DNA of 8,330 nt from CAZHZT01 sp964537285 (GCA_964537285.1 CAZHZT010000179.1:1-8330), one strand, 5' to 3'; shown: positions 1 through 7,414, numbered from the stretch's first letter. The notes: generated by a model from the letters alone, not told the origin. Translations and numbers: made by a program.

Positions 1-178
1 TTTCCTTCCAATTTTCAAAGAACTGCTCTTAATTTTTTTTGTATGGTTTTAAAAGGAGCCCTTGTTTGATGAACCAAAAATAGAATTCTAACCTTAATTA
101 ACAACATATATTGAAGAGGATTATACTGAAAAGCCAATAGAAGCGAACTTCCCTAAGACTTGAAAAAATAAAATTGTT
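1..178. other. A/T-rich leader upstream of the peroxidase gene, no gene seen
   Basis: No reading frame of useful length is open here on either strand. The stretch is strongly A/T-rich, with an 8-base T run near 34-41. I see no clear Shine-Dalgarno sequence before the ATG at 179 and no good match to the Bacteroidota TTTG / TAnnTTTG promoter pair. The nearest is TAATTTTT near 30-37, one base off the -7 consensus and lacking a convincing upstream element. Confidence 0.4.
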
Positions 179-2137
179 ATGAACAAGTTTACTACATTCA
201 TTTTTCTAATGGCGTCCTATATTTTGTTAAGTTTTCTTCCTACTTCAAATGAAGAGCGAACTATCAAATCTTCTTCTCATCTTGAGCGTATAAAAATTGC
301 CTTCTTTGAAAATATCCGTCATTTTGAAGAATCAGTAGATGCTTTGTATGTCTCGGCGGAGCAGCTTTCAAATGATATGGCTTCTGTTAGGAAGCTCCAA
401 AATGATTTGAAAAATTGTCGTTTAGCTTATAAAGAAATAGAGCATTTTGTGGCGCACATGGACCCCCAGGGTGCTAGTGATTTATTGAATGGGGCTCCTC
501 TGCCTAGCTTGGAAGAAAATGTTAACTCGTTGAATGTTCTTGAGCCTGAAGGGCTACAAATTTTAGATGAACTGATTTTCTCAGAAAACCCCTACGAAGC
601 AAAGAATGAAATTCTTACTAAATGTAAGAGCCTGGATATCAATTTTGATACCATGAAAAAAATATTTAAGGCCTTTCCTCTTGGTGATCGCCATGTTTTT
701 GAATCCATTAGAGAAAATTTAATTCGGATTTTTACTCTTGGCGTATCGGGTTTTGATACACCAGCCTCCGGAAATGCGCTTCCGGAGGCATACACTTCGA
801 TGAATAGCCTTTTAAATTTATTGATTCAATATGAAGGGCTTAACCCTCCAATTCCTTTTGAAGAAACAATTAGCCTAATGAAAGAGGCTGTTATCCATTT
901 GAAAGATCAAAAGGATTTCGACAACTTTGATCGTCTTTATTTTTTAAAGAAATTTATTAATCCTTTATACGAGAAGGTTTATGAGCTTCAAATAAACATG
1001 CATATAGAGACCGTAGACGAAGTTTTTGATTATTCGCTACCTGTCAATTATCATGCGACTAATCTTTTTGCTGAAGACTTTCTCCATAAAACACCGTTTA
1101 CTCAATTATACCATAGCCCAACTCATGAGCTAAAATTAGAACTTGGACGGTTGTTATTTTTTGATCCAGTTCTTTCTGCTAATTTGGAACGCTCTTGCGC
1201 TTCTTGCCACCAACCTGAGAAAGCCTTTACAGATGGCCTGGATAAAAGTATTGCATTTGATTTCGAGGGAACAGTGGGCCGCAATTCTCCAACCTTAATA
1301 AATGCTATTTATTCTCATCGTTTTTTTTACGATATGCGTTCTGAGGATCAAGAAAAACAGATGGAGCATGTAGTTTTCAACGAAAAGGAGTTCAATGCAG
1401 ATTTCACTATGATCGTGAACCGCTTGGGGCAAAGTGAAGAATACCTGAATTTGTTCAAAGCTGCTTACCCAGAGCTACGGAACAGAGCTATTTGTCAGTG
1501 GTCTATTGAAAATGCAATTACCGCTTTTGTAGAAAGCCTTACCTCTTTTAACAGTCCTTTTGATCAGTATGTAAGGGGTGAAACAAAAGAGTTATCGCCT
1601 GAAGCATATAGGGGTTTTAACTTATTTATGGGCAAAGCTGCTTGCGGCACTTGTCACTTTGCTCCTGTTTTTAATGGAACGGTTCCACCTTTATTCCAAG
1701 AGTCTGAGTCAGAAGTTTTAGGTGTTCCTAGAACTAAATCGGAAGACAATGCTGAGATTGATCCAGACCTGGGGAGATACGCAAATGGCCGTATCACAGA
1801 GCATGTTGATTTTTATAAATATTCCTTTAAAACAACTACCGTTCGGAATGTAGCACTTACAGCTCCTTATATGCATAATGGCGTCTTTGATACTTTAGAG
1901 GAGGTCGTTACTTTCTATAACAAGGGCGGTGGTGTTGGTCTAGGATATGAGGTTCCTCATCAAACCTTACCTTTTAGCAGCCTTGGTTTGAGTGAGGACG
2001 AAGTCAATGATTTAGTCGCTTTCATGGAAACATTGACGGAGGATGCAGAGCGCTTCAATCAAAAACCAACTCGATTGCCAGCATTTGAAGGATCAGAAGA
2101 AATTTACAATGACCGAGTAATTGGTGGGCACTATTAA
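179..2137 (+). CDS. Di-haem cytochrome c peroxidase with N-terminal helical extension
   Basis: This is a periplasmic bacterial cytochrome c peroxidase of the CcpA/MauG superfamily, expected to reduce H2O2 to water with electrons from a c-type cytochrome or the quinol pool. Residues about 7-20 are hydrophobic and look like a signal peptide or anchor; there is no lipobox cysteine. Residues about 30-300 form a mostly helical region with motifs such as AYKEIEHF, NGAPLP and GFDTPASGNALPEA, resembling the imelysin-like N-terminal part I recall on long Bacteroidota peroxidases. The catalytic half has two CxxCH haem sites, C340-H344 and C489-H493. A TAPYMHNGVF motif supplies M565 as the likely axial ligand of the high-potential haem. 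At 652 residues it is about twice the classical enzyme (about 320-350), the excess being the N-terminal part. It stands alone on its strand and converges on the flippase gene. The segment around residues 382-387 reads FFYDMR where classical enzymes have FWDGR. The di-haem peroxidase assignment is firm; the extension's role and the electron donor are unknown. Confidence 0.9.
   Translation: MNKFTTFIFLMASYILLSFLPTSNEERTIKSSSHLERIKIAFFENIRHFEESVDALYVSAEQLSNDMASVRKLQNDLKNCRLAYKEIEHFVAHMDPQGASDLLNGAPLPSLEENVNSLNVLEPEGLQILDELIFSENPYEAKNEILTKCKSLDINFDTMKKIFKAFPLGDRHVFESIRENLIRIFTLGVSGFDTPASGNALPEAYTSMNSLLNLLIQYEGLNPPIPFEETISLMKEAVIHLKDQKDFDNFDRLYFLKKFINPLYEKVYELQINMHIETVDEVFDYSLPVNYHATNLFAEDFLHKTPFTQLYHSPTHELKLELGRLLFFDPVLSANLERSCASCHQPEKAFTDGLDKSIAFDFEGTVGRNSPTLINAIYSHRFFYDMRSEDQEKQMEHVVFNEKEFNADFTMIVNRLGQSEEYLNLFKAAYPELRNRAICQWSIENAITAFVESLTSFNSPFDQYVRGETKELSPEAYRGFNLFMGKAACGTCHFAPVFNGTVPPLFQESESEVLGVPRTKSEDNAEIDPDLGRYANGRITEHVDFYKYSFKTTTVRNVALTAPYMHNGVFDTLEEVVTFYNKGGGVGLGYEVPHQTLPFSSLGLSEDEVNDLVAFMETLTEDAERFNQKPTRLPAFEGSEEIYNDRVIGGHY
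764..789. repeat. Perfect 10-bp inverted repeat inside the peroxidase gene
   Basis: GCCTCCGGAA (764-773) and TTCCGGAGGC (780-789) are exact reverse complements around a 6-base loop, ATGCGC. It lies in the coding sequence for the conserved-looking PASGNALPEA stretch (residues about 196-205). The stem is G/C-rich compared with the A/T-rich gene around it. No T run follows on either strand, so it does not look like an intrinsic terminator. Confidence 0.75.
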
Positions 2138-2154
2138 TGGCCCATAATTACTCG
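2114..2154. terminator. Bidirectional hairpin between convergent genes
   Basis: CGAGTAATT (2114-2122) pairs with AATTACTCG (2146-2154). After a single bulged G at 2123 the stem continues with GTGGGC (2124-2129) against GCCCAT (2140-2145), including one G-U pair, leaving a 10-base loop. The left arm and loop overlap the last codons and the TAA (2135-2137) of the peroxidase gene. The flippase gene ends at 2184 on the other strand, so the position suits a shared terminator. Neither side has a clean T run. Confidence 0.6.
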
Positions 2155-2183
2155 TTAATCAATAAGCTCAGATGTGATAATTT

Positions 2184-3623
2184 TTATTCTCTAATCAATC
2201 TTCCAAATTCCCTAACATTAAGCCATCTAAAAATTAATGAAATAAGCAGGCTTATAAAAAACGATAATAATAAAGCGATTTCCCAGCGTAAAGGCAAAGC
2301 GATGTAAATCCCACCAGTAATCGAAAAAATAATGCCTGCAAGGGTCAGCGCTTTTCCCCATAATGCTAAGCTCAAAACTTCGGGGAAGATTTTTTTTACA
2401 AAATATATTTGCCCAAAAACAGCAATGAATTGAGTGATCAACGTGGCAAATACCGCGCCTTTGGCAAAATAGATGGGAATAAGCCACCAATTGAGCAGGA
2501 AGTTTAACAATACGCTTGCGCCAAATAGATAGTTTAATTTTCCGATGCTGTCGTGGGCGGTGAGAAGCGTAGCTAGTATAAATGATAGGCCAACGGCAAT
2601 GAAAGATAGCATGAGCCAGCCTAATATCAGGCCCCAGTATTCATTAGAGTTCGTGTAAAGTAAAGTAGATATTTCATTTCTAAAGAAAAATGTCCCGGCG
2701 GATAAGGTTACAGAGCCCCACCACATTAAGCGAAAGCTAAGCTCTAATAAAGACTTTACAGGTTTTTCCTCCTTTAATAACCTGGAAAACATGGGCAGCA
2801 GCAAGCCCGCAAATAAAAAGCCGATCATGTTGCTGGCATGTAAGATTCTGTAGGCTGAGGCGTAAATACCTGCTTCTTTTTCACCGTTTTCCAGCAAGCG
2901 CTCAATCATGATACTGTCCAGGCGGGTATAACCATTCATCAAAATGATGATGAGGGCGAAGGGCCAGCTCTTTTTTAATATGGACCAGGCCACAGCCAAT
3001 CGAAACTTAATGACCAGCTGATTGATTTTACTATAAATTACACCGGAAGCTATCAGCGCAGCTATTAGTAAGGAAATAGTTTGAAAATAAACGAACCATT
3101 CAATCTGAAAGACGCTTCTCCACTCTTCGCTTATCAAAAAATAGCCACAGATTAAGATCATTAAAAACTTATCAAGGGAGGAAATGAGGCTATCCACCCA
3201 GTAAAGCCCTAAGCCGGAAATATTTGACCGGAAAAATAAAATCATTGAAAGCAGGAACTGATTCACGATGAGCCAGAATAAAAGATGAAATTGGGCCCAC
3301 TCATACCCAAGCGCAAAGGCTACCCCAAAAGTGAGGAATAAATAAAGGAGACCTAGCGATAATTTTAAAAAAATAAAGTTGAAAAGGTATTTGTCCAGCA
3401 GTTGGCGGTGCTGAGCAATATTTCGATTGTTGTAATTCTGAATACCAAAATCGTTGATGATCTCAAGTATATAAGTGAGGTTAAGCAGAGCGAAGTACAA
3501 ACCATAGGTCTCCGGGCCTACGACGTTTTGTACCGTCCGGTCAATACCAAATATATAGAAAGGTTTTATCAGCAGGTTGATGCCAATGACGAAAATGATA
3601 TTGACCAGAAATTCCCGATTCAT
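2184..3623 (-). CDS. Wzx/MOP-superfamily polysaccharide or lipid flippase
   Basis: The product is a 479-residue, very hydrophobic membrane protein of the MOP (multidrug/oligosaccharidyl-lipid/polysaccharide) exporter superfamily, PST/Wzx-like branch. Such proteins move lipid-linked sugars across the inner membrane for cell-surface glycan assembly. I count about 14 hydrophobic segments, from residues 5-25 to about 443-465, the usual number for the family. The N-terminal Y-G-L-Y-F-A motif (about 40-45) and the TRLDSIMIERLL...GIYASAYRIL segment around D236 fit Wzx-type proteins. The ATG at 3621-3623 is 17 bases after the upstream permease gene's stop, so the two are probably cotranscribed. No Shine-Dalgarno sequence is visible, only an ACAACAAAAG leader. 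No glycosyltransferases lie nearby, so the substrate cannot be inferred. A general lipid II-type or drug exporter in the same superfamily is the main alternative. Confidence 0.8.
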   Translation of the reverse strand: MNREFLVNIIFVIGINLLIKPFYIFGIDRTVQNVVGPETYGLYFALLNLTYILEIINDFGIQNYNNRNIAQHRQLLDKYLFNFIFLKLSLGLLYLFLTFGVAFALGYEWAQFHLLFWLIVNQFLLSMILFFRSNISGLGLYWVDSLISSLDKFLMILICGYFLISEEWRSVFQIEWFVYFQTISLLIAALIASGVIYSKINQLVIKFRLAVAWSILKKSWPFALIIILMNGYTRLDSIMIERLLENGEKEAGIYASAYRILHASNMIGFLFAGLLLPMFSRLLKEEKPVKSLLELSFRLMWWGSVTLSAGTFFFRNEISTLLYTNSNEYWGLILGWLMLSFIAVGLSFILATLLTAHDSIGKLNYLFGASVLLNFLLNWWLIPIYFAKGAVFATLITQFIAVFGQIYFVKKIFPEVLSLALWGKALTLAGIIFSITGGIYIALPLRWEIALLLSFFISLLISLIFRWLNVREFGRLIRE

Positions 3624-3640
3624 CTTTTGTTGTGCAGCGG

Positions 3641-4879
3641 TTATTCGTAACGAAGCGCTTCAACCGGATCCAGCTTGGCTGCTTGTATCGCTGGATATAA
3701 GCCTGATATGACGCCAACGACAAAGCAAACAATAATGCCGAAAATGATCCAGCCCCAGGGCATGACGAAGGAGCCTCCGAGAAGATAGGTTACCAAATAG
3801 CCGACCATTACGCCAAAGATAATCCCGACAATGCCTCCCAATTGGCAAATCACTACGGCTTCCGTAAGAAACTGAACCAGAATATTTCGGCTGGTGGCCC
3901 CTACTGCTTTGCTTATACCTACTTCCCGGGTGCGTTCAGTGACCGAAACGAGCATGATATTCATCAGTCCGATGGCTGCGCCTAGTAAGGTGATCAAGGC
4001 GATACCAATGGCAGCAAGTCGAAAATTAACGGTATTATCTCTTATTATGGATATTAAATTGTCGCTTTTGGTAATTTCGAAATCATTATCCTGGCTGGAT
4101 TTGAGCTTGCGGATGTTACGCATCAAGCCAATCGCTGTTGATATGCCATCCTCCATATCTTCCGCATTATTTACAGCGACGCTTAATTTAAACGGGCTAT
4201 TAGCAGTAGCATAGCGCCCTTTAGCAGTCACCAAAGGAACAAATGCCATACGATCTCCACTTTGGTTGAGAGAAGCCCCTTTTGATTGATAAACACCGAC
4301 GACCAGGTAGCGAATACTCCCTACGCTGATGGTTTTTCCGATGGCTTTCCTGGCCTGCCCCTCAAATAATTTTTCTACAATATCTTTTCCTAGTATAATT
4401 CGACTGGCGCCGCTGGAATGTTCCGTGCCGGAAAAGTTTCTTCCCTCCTCAAAATCATAACCATTTATATCGAGGTAGAATTCATTTATTCCAACAACTA
4501 CTACATTGGGGTTGGTTTCTTCATTGCCGTGTTTGATGACGGCATTGCCTGTGATGGTATAATCTATCGATATTTTTGCCGGATATTCAAAGCGCTCTTG
4601 AAATTCAATGGCTTGATCAAAGGTAATCGGATCCCCTGATTTTTCTCTTCTTCCGTGGCGAGTTCCGCCTAGCGATGCCCCTTTAGGTGTAACCGTAAAG
4701 GAGTTGGTGCCCAGGCTTGAAAAGTTATCATTAAGAGAATAGATGAAGCTATCAATGGCTGTAAGAATACCAATGAGAGCCAATATTCCGAAAGCGATAA
4801 TCAATAAGGTGAGGATCGTGCGGAGTAAATTGGCTTTTACGTTGCGTAATGCTTGCCTGATGTTCTCTATCGTATTCAT
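3641..4879 (-). CDS. MacB/FtsX-type ABC transporter permease
   Basis: The product is a 412-residue inner-membrane permease of the type VII (MacB/LolCE/FtsX) ABC family, which transmits ATP-driven conformational change to a periplasmic domain. Transmembrane segment 1 is at about residues 21-43, followed by a periplasmic MacB-type core domain (about 45-280). Three C-terminal segments lie at roughly 288-312, 343-365 and 375-395. The family signature TERTREVGISKAVGA is at 314-328, and the protein ends with GLYPAIQAAKLDPVEALRYE, the canonical C-terminus. Length and topology are complete. No ATP-binding subunit (MacB/LolD-like) and no membrane-fusion partner is encoded next to it; the neighbours are pfkA upstream and a flippase 17 bases downstream. 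It must therefore use an ATPase encoded elsewhere, or one outside its immediate cluster. Substrate (macrolide, lipoprotein, peptide or other) cannot be told. Confidence 0.88.
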   Translation of the reverse strand: MNTIENIRQALRNVKANLLRTILTLLIIAFGILALIGILTAIDSFIYSLNDNFSSLGTNSFTVTPKGASLGGTRHGRREKSGDPITFDQAIEFQERFEYPAKISIDYTITGNAVIKHGNEETNPNVVVVGINEFYLDINGYDFEEGRNFSGTEHSSGASRIILGKDIVEKLFEGQARKAIGKTISVGSIRYLVVGVYQSKGASLNQSGDRMAFVPLVTAKGRYATANSPFKLSVAVNNAEDMEDGISTAIGLMRNIRKLKSSQDNDFEITKSDNLISIIRDNTVNFRLAAIGIALITLLGAAIGLMNIMLVSVTERTREVGISKAVGATSRNILVQFLTEAVVICQLGGIVGIIFGVMVGYLVTYLLGGSFVMPWGWIIFGIIVCFVVGVISGLYPAIQAAKLDPVEALRYE

Positions 4880-4899
4880 CTTAATGTTTTAATATGGTT

Positions 4900-4931
4900 T
4901 AAAATTAGATTAAACATGAGTCATCCCGAAA
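4900..4931 (-). promoter_or_regulatory. Weak candidate promoter for the permease-flippase pair
   Basis: On the minus strand TAATTTTA (4900-4907) differs by one base from the Bacteroidota -7 consensus TAnnTTTG. TTTC (4928-4931), 20 bases upstream, differs by one base from the -33 TTTG. The upstream element would lie inside the pfkA terminator stem. In such A/T-rich DNA this could easily be chance. Confidence 0.22.
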
Positions 4932-4945
4932 TTTCGGAATGACTC
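4918..4945 (-). terminator. Hairpin downstream of pfkA
   Basis: GAGTCATCCCGAAA (4918-4931) faces TTTCGGAATGACTC (4932-4945). Read on the minus strand, all 14 positions can pair, with one U-G wobble; on the + strand the same position is a C-A mismatch. This asymmetry favours function in minus-strand RNA, 18 bases after the pfkA stop. It is followed on the minus strand by A/T-rich ATGTTTAATCTAATTTT rather than a pure T run. Confidence 0.68.
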
Positions 4946-4963
4946 CTGTTCGATGCATTTTTA

Positions 4964-5932
4964 CTATGCAAGCACCTCCACCATTTCCAATAATAAAGGA
5001 TTAATTTCCTGATGGTGTTTGGTCGCTTGTTCAAGAGGAGTGTAGACGATATCTTTATGAATTTGTCCGATCATCACTCCTCTTTGGCCATTGATCAGGG
5101 CTTTTACGGCCTCCATTCCCAGGCGGCTGGCCAGTACGCGCTCTGCGCATGTAGGGCGGCCTCCTCTTTGGATGTGGCCGAGGATGGTAACCCGCATATC
5201 GTAACGATCAAAACGAGCTTTTACTTTTTCTGCGATTTCGAAGGCTCCTCCCTCATCATCTCCTTCCGCAACGATCACGATGCTGGACGTTTTTTTCCTT
5301 TTAAAGTTCGATTCCAGGGTTTCTACCAGGCTATCGATATTTGTTTTACTTTCCGGGATAAGTACCGCTTCGGCTCCTGTAGCGATCCCGCTTCTAAGAG
5401 CGATAAATCCAGCATCACGGCCCATGACTTCCACGAAGAAAAGGCGGTTATGCGCATTGGCTGTATCTTTAATATTATCGATGGCAGCCATAGCAGTGTT
5501 AATAGCCGTATCGTAACCAATGGTAAAGTCGGTACCATACAGATCATTATCAATGGTGCCGGGCACCCCAATGACGGGAATAACATATTCATTCATAACC
5601 GCAAGAGCACCTTTAAAAGTACCGTCTCCGCCTATAGCTACCAAGGCATCTATTCCATGTGCGGCGAGATTTTTATAGGCCTTTTGGCGGCCTTCAGGGG
5701 TTCTAAATTCTTTACTTCTAGCTGAGTAAAGGATTGTGCCCCCCTGCTGGATTATACCACTGACAGAGTGTGAGTTCATGGCTTCGAACTCATTATCGAT
5801 CATGCCTGCATAACCTCTACGGATGCCCATGACTTCGAGATTGCTATGAAGAGCTGTACGCACCACAGCACGGATACAAGCATTCATTCCCGGAGCATCA
5901 CCTCCTGAAGTAAAAACAGCAATTTTTTTCAT
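4964..5932 (-). CDS. pfkA: ATP-dependent 6-phosphofructokinase
   Basis: This cytoplasmic glycolytic enzyme phosphorylates fructose 6-phosphate to fructose 1,6-bisphosphate. The 322 residues match the usual bacterial PfkA length (about 320). Visible motifs: GGDAPGMNA at 10-18 (ATP site), R72 in the SAR motif, GGDGT with D103 and G104, PGTIDND with catalytic D128 (D127 in E. coli numbering), MGRDAG at 170-175, E223, and GHIQRGG at 252-258. Glycine at both discriminating positions (G104 and G125) marks the ATP-using type rather than the PPi-using type. R21 and R25 sit where the E. coli allosteric effector site has arginines, so ADP/PEP regulation is plausible. The ATG at 5930-5932 is only 6 bases after the stop of the upstream hypothetical gene, implying cotranscription. 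A strong hairpin follows the stop. Confidence 0.96.
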   Translation of the reverse strand: MKKIAVFTSGGDAPGMNACIRAVVRTALHSNLEVMGIRRGYAGMIDNEFEAMNSHSVSGIIQQGGTILYSARSKEFRTPEGRQKAYKNLAAHGIDALVAIGGDGTFKGALAVMNEYVIPVIGVPGTIDNDLYGTDFTIGYDTAINTAMAAIDNIKDTANAHNRLFFVEVMGRDAGFIALRSGIATGAEAVLIPESKTNIDSLVETLESNFKRKKTSSIVIVAEGDDEGGAFEIAEKVKARFDRYDMRVTILGHIQRGGRPTCAERVLASRLGMEAVKALINGQRGVMIGQIHKDIVYTPLEQATKHHQEINPLLLEMVEVLA

Positions 5933-5938
5933 AAGAAT

Positions 5939-6664
5939 TTATTTAAAACGACGACGAACAGTTTTTATAAAGTTTTTGGCGACAGCCTTTTTGTCTTTGG
6001 CTGTCCAGTTATATTTTTCTGCAACTTGGGTGGCGAGGAAGTTTTTAGCTTCATCGAAGCTTTTCATGCTATTGAGCTGCATCAGGGTATCTACGAAAGC
6101 ATCCTGATCTCCTTCGAACAATTGATTGATATTAAACAGCCGGTCGTTGATACTAAAGGCGGTCGTTAAATCCTTAATTGGGGAATCGCTGAGTTTATCG
6201 GCGAGTTCTCTGATTTGTTCCTGCTCGAAAAGGTGTTCGTATTCTGGTTCTTCTGTTGGCTTGGGAGTGGGCCTGCCAGGCTGCGAACCTGGCTTTGCTG
6301 TTCTGGGCTTAGGGCTCTCCCGCTGAGGTTCTGAACGAGGTTCAGGCTCGCTGACTTCCAGCTCGATATTTTTTTCTGGTTCTTCATAGACGGGTTCAGG
6401 TTGAGCTACAGGTTTAGGCTTAGTCGCAGGAGAAGGCTTTCGAGCTTCTTTGCGATAAGTTGGTTCCGGAGGCGTTTCTTTTTTCGATGAAGCAACAAAA
6501 GGCTTTGTAGCTACGCGATCATCGAGAAAAAAATCGTAAAGTTGGCGGATATAGCTAAGCATCAGATCTCTCTCGATGCTAGATAGTTCCCCTTCATCAA
6601 TTTCGATGCTTTCAAATAGGTGATTTATTTTGGCTAATGCTTTTTGAGCTTTTGACAGATCCAT
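5939..6664 (-). CDS. Hypothetical protein: helical N-domain, Pro-rich linker, conserved C-domain
   Basis: I do not know a function for this protein. I chose the ATG at 6662-6664 (241 residues, MDLSKAQKAL...). The longer frame from 6763 would overlap the divergent tdk start and adds a low-complexity, non-conserved-looking N-terminus. Residues 1-55 are amphipathic helix-like (AKINHLFESI, SYIRQLYDFF). Residues about 62-140 are a charged linker rich in Pro, Glu and Lys, probably disordered. Residues about 145-241 form a compact domain with INDRLFNINQLFEGDQDAF (172-190), LNSMKSFDEAKNFL (197-210), YNW (218-220) and a basic VRRRFK end. This C-terminal pattern resembles a Bacteroidota hypothetical family I recall; the match is from memory. 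No signal peptide or membrane span is seen, so it is probably cytoplasmic. It is the first gene of a two-gene unit with pfkA, 6 bases apart. Confidence 0.82.
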   Translation of the reverse strand: MDLSKAQKALAKINHLFESIEIDEGELSSIERDLMLSYIRQLYDFFLDDRVATKPFVASSKKETPPEPTYRKEARKPSPATKPKPVAQPEPVYEEPEKNIELEVSEPEPRSEPQRESPKPRTAKPGSQPGRPTPKPTEEPEYEHLFEQEQIRELADKLSDSPIKDLTTAFSINDRLFNINQLFEGDQDAFVDTLMQLNSMKSFDEAKNFLATQVAEKYNWTAKDKKAVAKNFIKTVRRRFK

Positions 6665-6678
6665 TTTAAATGTTTTTG

Positions 6679-6708
6679 GTAAAATAAAGCACTTTTTTTC
6701 TTCTGCAA
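6679..6708 (-). promoter_or_regulatory. Candidate promoter of the hypothetical-pfkA unit
   Basis: On the minus strand, TTG (6706-6708) lies 19 bases before TATTTTAC (6679-6686). This is the spacing of the Bacteroidota -33/-7 promoter; the -7 element has four of its six fixed bases. It would give a very short leader to the ATG at 6662-6664. The location in the 81-base divergent gap supports it; the motif alone is modest. Confidence 0.35.
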
Positions 6709-6721
6709 TATAATTTTTAGA

Positions 6722-6729
6722 TAAATTTC
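6722..6729 (+). promoter_or_regulatory. Candidate -7 element for tdk
   Basis: TAAATTTC matches the Bacteroidota TAnnTTTG element except for the last base, and lies 16 bases before the tdk ATG. No clear TTTG is present 17-23 bases upstream; TTCTG at 6701-6705 is the closest. It shares the gap with the candidate divergent promoter. Confidence 0.3.
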
Positions 6730-6745
6730 GGAAAAATAAAGTCGT

Positions 6746-7345
6746 ATGTTTCTTGAGCCACATTTTCGGGGGCAGCGCAGCGGCTGGATAGAGGTTATTT
6801 GCGGTTCTATGTTTTCCGGAAAAACCGAGGAGCTCATCCGGCGGTTAAAGCGTGCCAAGATTGCCAATCAGAAAGTTGAGATATTTAAGCCTAAGCTGGA
6901 TTCGCGCTATGATGAAGCCAATGTGGTTTCACATGATGCCAACTCCATTTTGTCCACTGCTATAGAACATTCTGACAAGCTGTTAAGTTTGTCGGAGGGT
7001 GTAAGTGTGGTCGGGATTGATGAGGCTCAATTTTTTGATGAAGCTTTACCGGATAATTGCCAAAAATTGGCGCTTCGCGGCATACGTATTATTGCCGCCG
7101 GGCTTGATATGGATTTTAGAGGCAAGCCATTTGGGCCTATGCCCAATTTATTAGCTGTGGCGGAATATATTACCAAAGTCCACGCTATTTGCCAACATTG
7201 TGGAAACCTGGCCACCCATTCCTATCGGATCACCCAACAAGAATTTAACGATACGATACTAATTGGAGAAAAGGAGCATTATGAACCACGTTGCCGGACG
7301 TGCTATCATATGGGGAATATTTTGAATTTGCAGGTAAGGGATTAA
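6746..7345 (+). CDS. tdk: Thymidine kinase, type II (TK1-like, zinc-binding)
   Basis: This cytoplasmic salvage enzyme transfers the ATP gamma-phosphate to thymidine, giving dTMP. The 199 residues are full length for the bacterial type II family (about 190-205). The P-loop GSMFSGKT is at residues 20-27. The Walker B-like IDEAQF is at 91-96, with E93 as the likely catalytic base. The zinc site is C149-x-x-C152 and C183-x-x-C186. HSYR and the surrounding residues belong to the lasso/thymidine-binding region. The MFLEP N-terminus at the ATG at 6746 is the form I associate with Bacteroidota homologues, supporting this start. It is transcribed divergently from the hypothetical-pfkA unit, and no gene follows it on the same strand within the window. 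No truncation or missing motif is seen. Confidence 0.96.
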   Translation: MFLEPHFRGQRSGWIEVICGSMFSGKTEELIRRLKRAKIANQKVEIFKPKLDSRYDEANVVSHDANSILSTAIEHSDKLLSLSEGVSVVGIDEAQFFDEALPDNCQKLALRGIRIIAAGLDMDFRGKPFGPMPNLLAVAEYITKVHAICQHCGNLATHSYRITQQEFNDTILIGEKEHYEPRCRTCYHMGNILNLQVRD

Positions 7346-7360
7346 AACCGCCACGGATAG

Positions 7361-7414
7361 CGGGAAACGGTTAACGGTTAACGGGAAACGAATTGCGGTT
7401 AACGGGGAACGGGG
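7361..7414. repeat. Short direct-repeat cluster with three GTTAAC sites
   Basis: CGGTTAACGG occurs at 7368-7377 and, overlapping, at 7375-7384; CGGTTAACGGGG follows at 7396-7407. CGGGAAACG is present at 7361-7369 and 7382-7390, and CGGGGAACGGGG at 7404-7414 is a variant. The palindrome GTTAAC therefore occurs three times (7370, 7377, 7398) within 34 bases. The stretch is non-coding, between the tdk stop and the convergent small gene. No long hairpin forms because the flanks do not complement. Confidence 0.7.

Noticed and set aside
1321..1328. Run of eight T bases in the peroxidase gene as a possible phase-variation tract
   Set aside because: The frame is intact on both sides and the run encodes the expected RFFY residues; eight bases is short and there is no sign of variation.
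3894..4214. 106-residue + strand frame inside the permease gene
   Set aside because: It is antisense to conserved FtsX-domain codons and has no features of its own.
5012..5725. 237-residue open frame on the + strand opposite pfkA
   Set aside because: It lies wholly antisense to a clear, motif-complete pfkA. Its translation shows no domain and is explained by the codon bias of the sense gene.
6665..6763. Longer start for the 241-residue hypothetical protein
   Set aside because: It would overlap the well-supported tdk start and remove the divergent promoter region; the added residues look like translated A/T-rich non-coding DNA.
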